From positions 4,543,001 to 4,607,000 of the forward strand of contig NZ_OY762905.1 of the NCBI RefSeq assembly GCF_963666525.1: a stretch of 64,000 nt of DNA, written 5' to 3'. The DNA comes from an uncultured Cohaesibacter sp. Its GTDB lineage: Bacteria > Pseudomonadota > Alphaproteobacteria > Rhizobiales > Cohaesibacteraceae. Below, one piece after another: positions 63,587-64,000 of the stretch (position 1 is the stretch's first letter; every line of letters begins with the position of its first letter). Under the pieces are notes generated by a model. The model saw only the letters and a program-made list of their open reading frames with translations, was not told the origin of the DNA and searched no databases. Made by a program: the position numbers and the translations under genes.

Positions 63587-64000
63587 ATGTCTTTTCAGCC
63601 CCCCGTGATGACGAAAAAAATTCCCGCCACTGTCGTGACCGGCTTTCTCGGCTCGGGAAAAACCACCCTTATCCGTCACCTGATCGAAGGGGCAGGGGAC
63701 AGGAAGATCGCGCTCATCGTCAATGAGTTTGGCGATATGGGGTTTGATGGCGAACTGCTTGCCAGTTGCGGCAATCCCAACTGCACCGAAGACGATGTGG
63801 TCGAACTCAAGAATGGCTGCATCTGCTGCACGGTGGCGGACGAATTCCTGCCGACAATGGAGATGCTGCTGAAGCGCGAGCCTCGCCCGGATCACATCGT
63901 CATCGAAACCTCGGGCCTTGCCTTGCCGCAGCCTCTGGTCCAGGCCTTCCAGTGGCCAAGCGTTCGCGCGTCCGTCACTGTGGATGGAGTGATCACCATT
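63587..64000 (+). CDS. cobW: CobW-family GTP-binding metallochaperone (cut by window edge)
   Basis: 138 residues visible. Walker A GFLGSGKTT (19-27), then NEFGDMGFDG, and the metal motif NGCICC (C78-x-C80-C81) define the COG0523 GTPases that insert or deliver metals; CobW is linked to cobalt in cobalamin synthesis. The riboswitch upstream supports that. The start at 63587 is preferred over ATG 63608 because only the former has a nearby ribosome-binding sequence (TAGAGG). The C-terminus lies beyond the window. Confidence 0.93.
   Translation, partial: MSFQPPVMTKKIPATVVTGFLGSGKTTLIRHLIEGAGDRKIALIVNEFGDMGFDGELLASCGNPNCTEDDVVELKNGCICCTVADEFLPTMEMLLKREPRPDHIVIETSGLALPQPLVQAFQWPSVRASVTVDGVITI

Overview
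The window looks like part of an alphaproteobacterial chromosome, most likely Hyphomicrobiales. This is inferred from GC-rich codon use, the transporter and regulator types, and a RutR-type pyrimidine module; I could not confirm the taxon. It has five blocks. (1) Positions 1-16270 hold a molybdenum nitrogenase locus. A bacteriohemerythrin gene (cut by the window edge) and a SIR2-like gene diverge from three rightward nif operons: nifHDK-nifT-fdxN-nifY-(small conserved gene)-(unknown 325 aa gene); nifENX-DUF269-DUF683-fdxB; and iscA-nifV-nifW-nifZ-nifM. Each operon has a clear sigma-54 -24/-12 promoter and one or two NifA-type TGT-N10-ACA upstream sites sharing an extended TGTCR...CGACA form. 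Content and order, including NifM, resemble Azotobacter/Pseudomonas-type loci, which suggests lateral acquisition. nifU, nifS, nifB and nifA are not in the window.

(2) Positions 16389-21900 hold a LysR regulator, a small F420-reductase-fold (FNO-like) NAD(P)-binding protein, a DODA-type dioxygenase, a glutathionyl-hydroquinone reductase and a ThDP 2-keto acid decarboxylase.

(3) Positions 21933-38040 are the most interesting part. A RutR-like repressor diverges from one rightward run of genes: malonate/methylmalonate semialdehyde dehydrogenase, N-carbamoyl-beta-alanine amidase, dihydropyrimidinase, a four-gene NitT/TauT-type (pyrimidine-like) ABC transporter, then a complete coenzyme F420 pathway (cofG, cofH, cofD, cofC, cofE), an NADPH:F420 reductase and an LLM-class F420-dependent oxidoreductase, ending at a strong terminator. 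The layout suggests a pyrimidine (or hydantoin) catabolic route whose reduction step runs on F420H2 instead of a classical dihydropyrimidine dehydrogenase. No such dehydrogenase is present in the window.

(4) Positions 38141-47604 hold a leftward operon (amino-acid ABC transporter, class III aminotransferase, two-subunit 3-oxoacid CoA-transferase, M20 deacylase, thiolase) with a divergent LysR. It fits catabolism of a beta-amino acid through a beta-keto acid.

(5) Positions 47642-62675 hold a sugar or polyol system: SorC-type regulator, ribose-type ABC transporter with two permeases, PfkB kinase, class II aldolase, DhaK and DhaL, transaldolase, transketolase, DeoR regulator and an RpiB/EryI-like isomerase. 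The right edge has a cobalamin riboswitch upstream of a DUF1636 gene and a truncated cobW.
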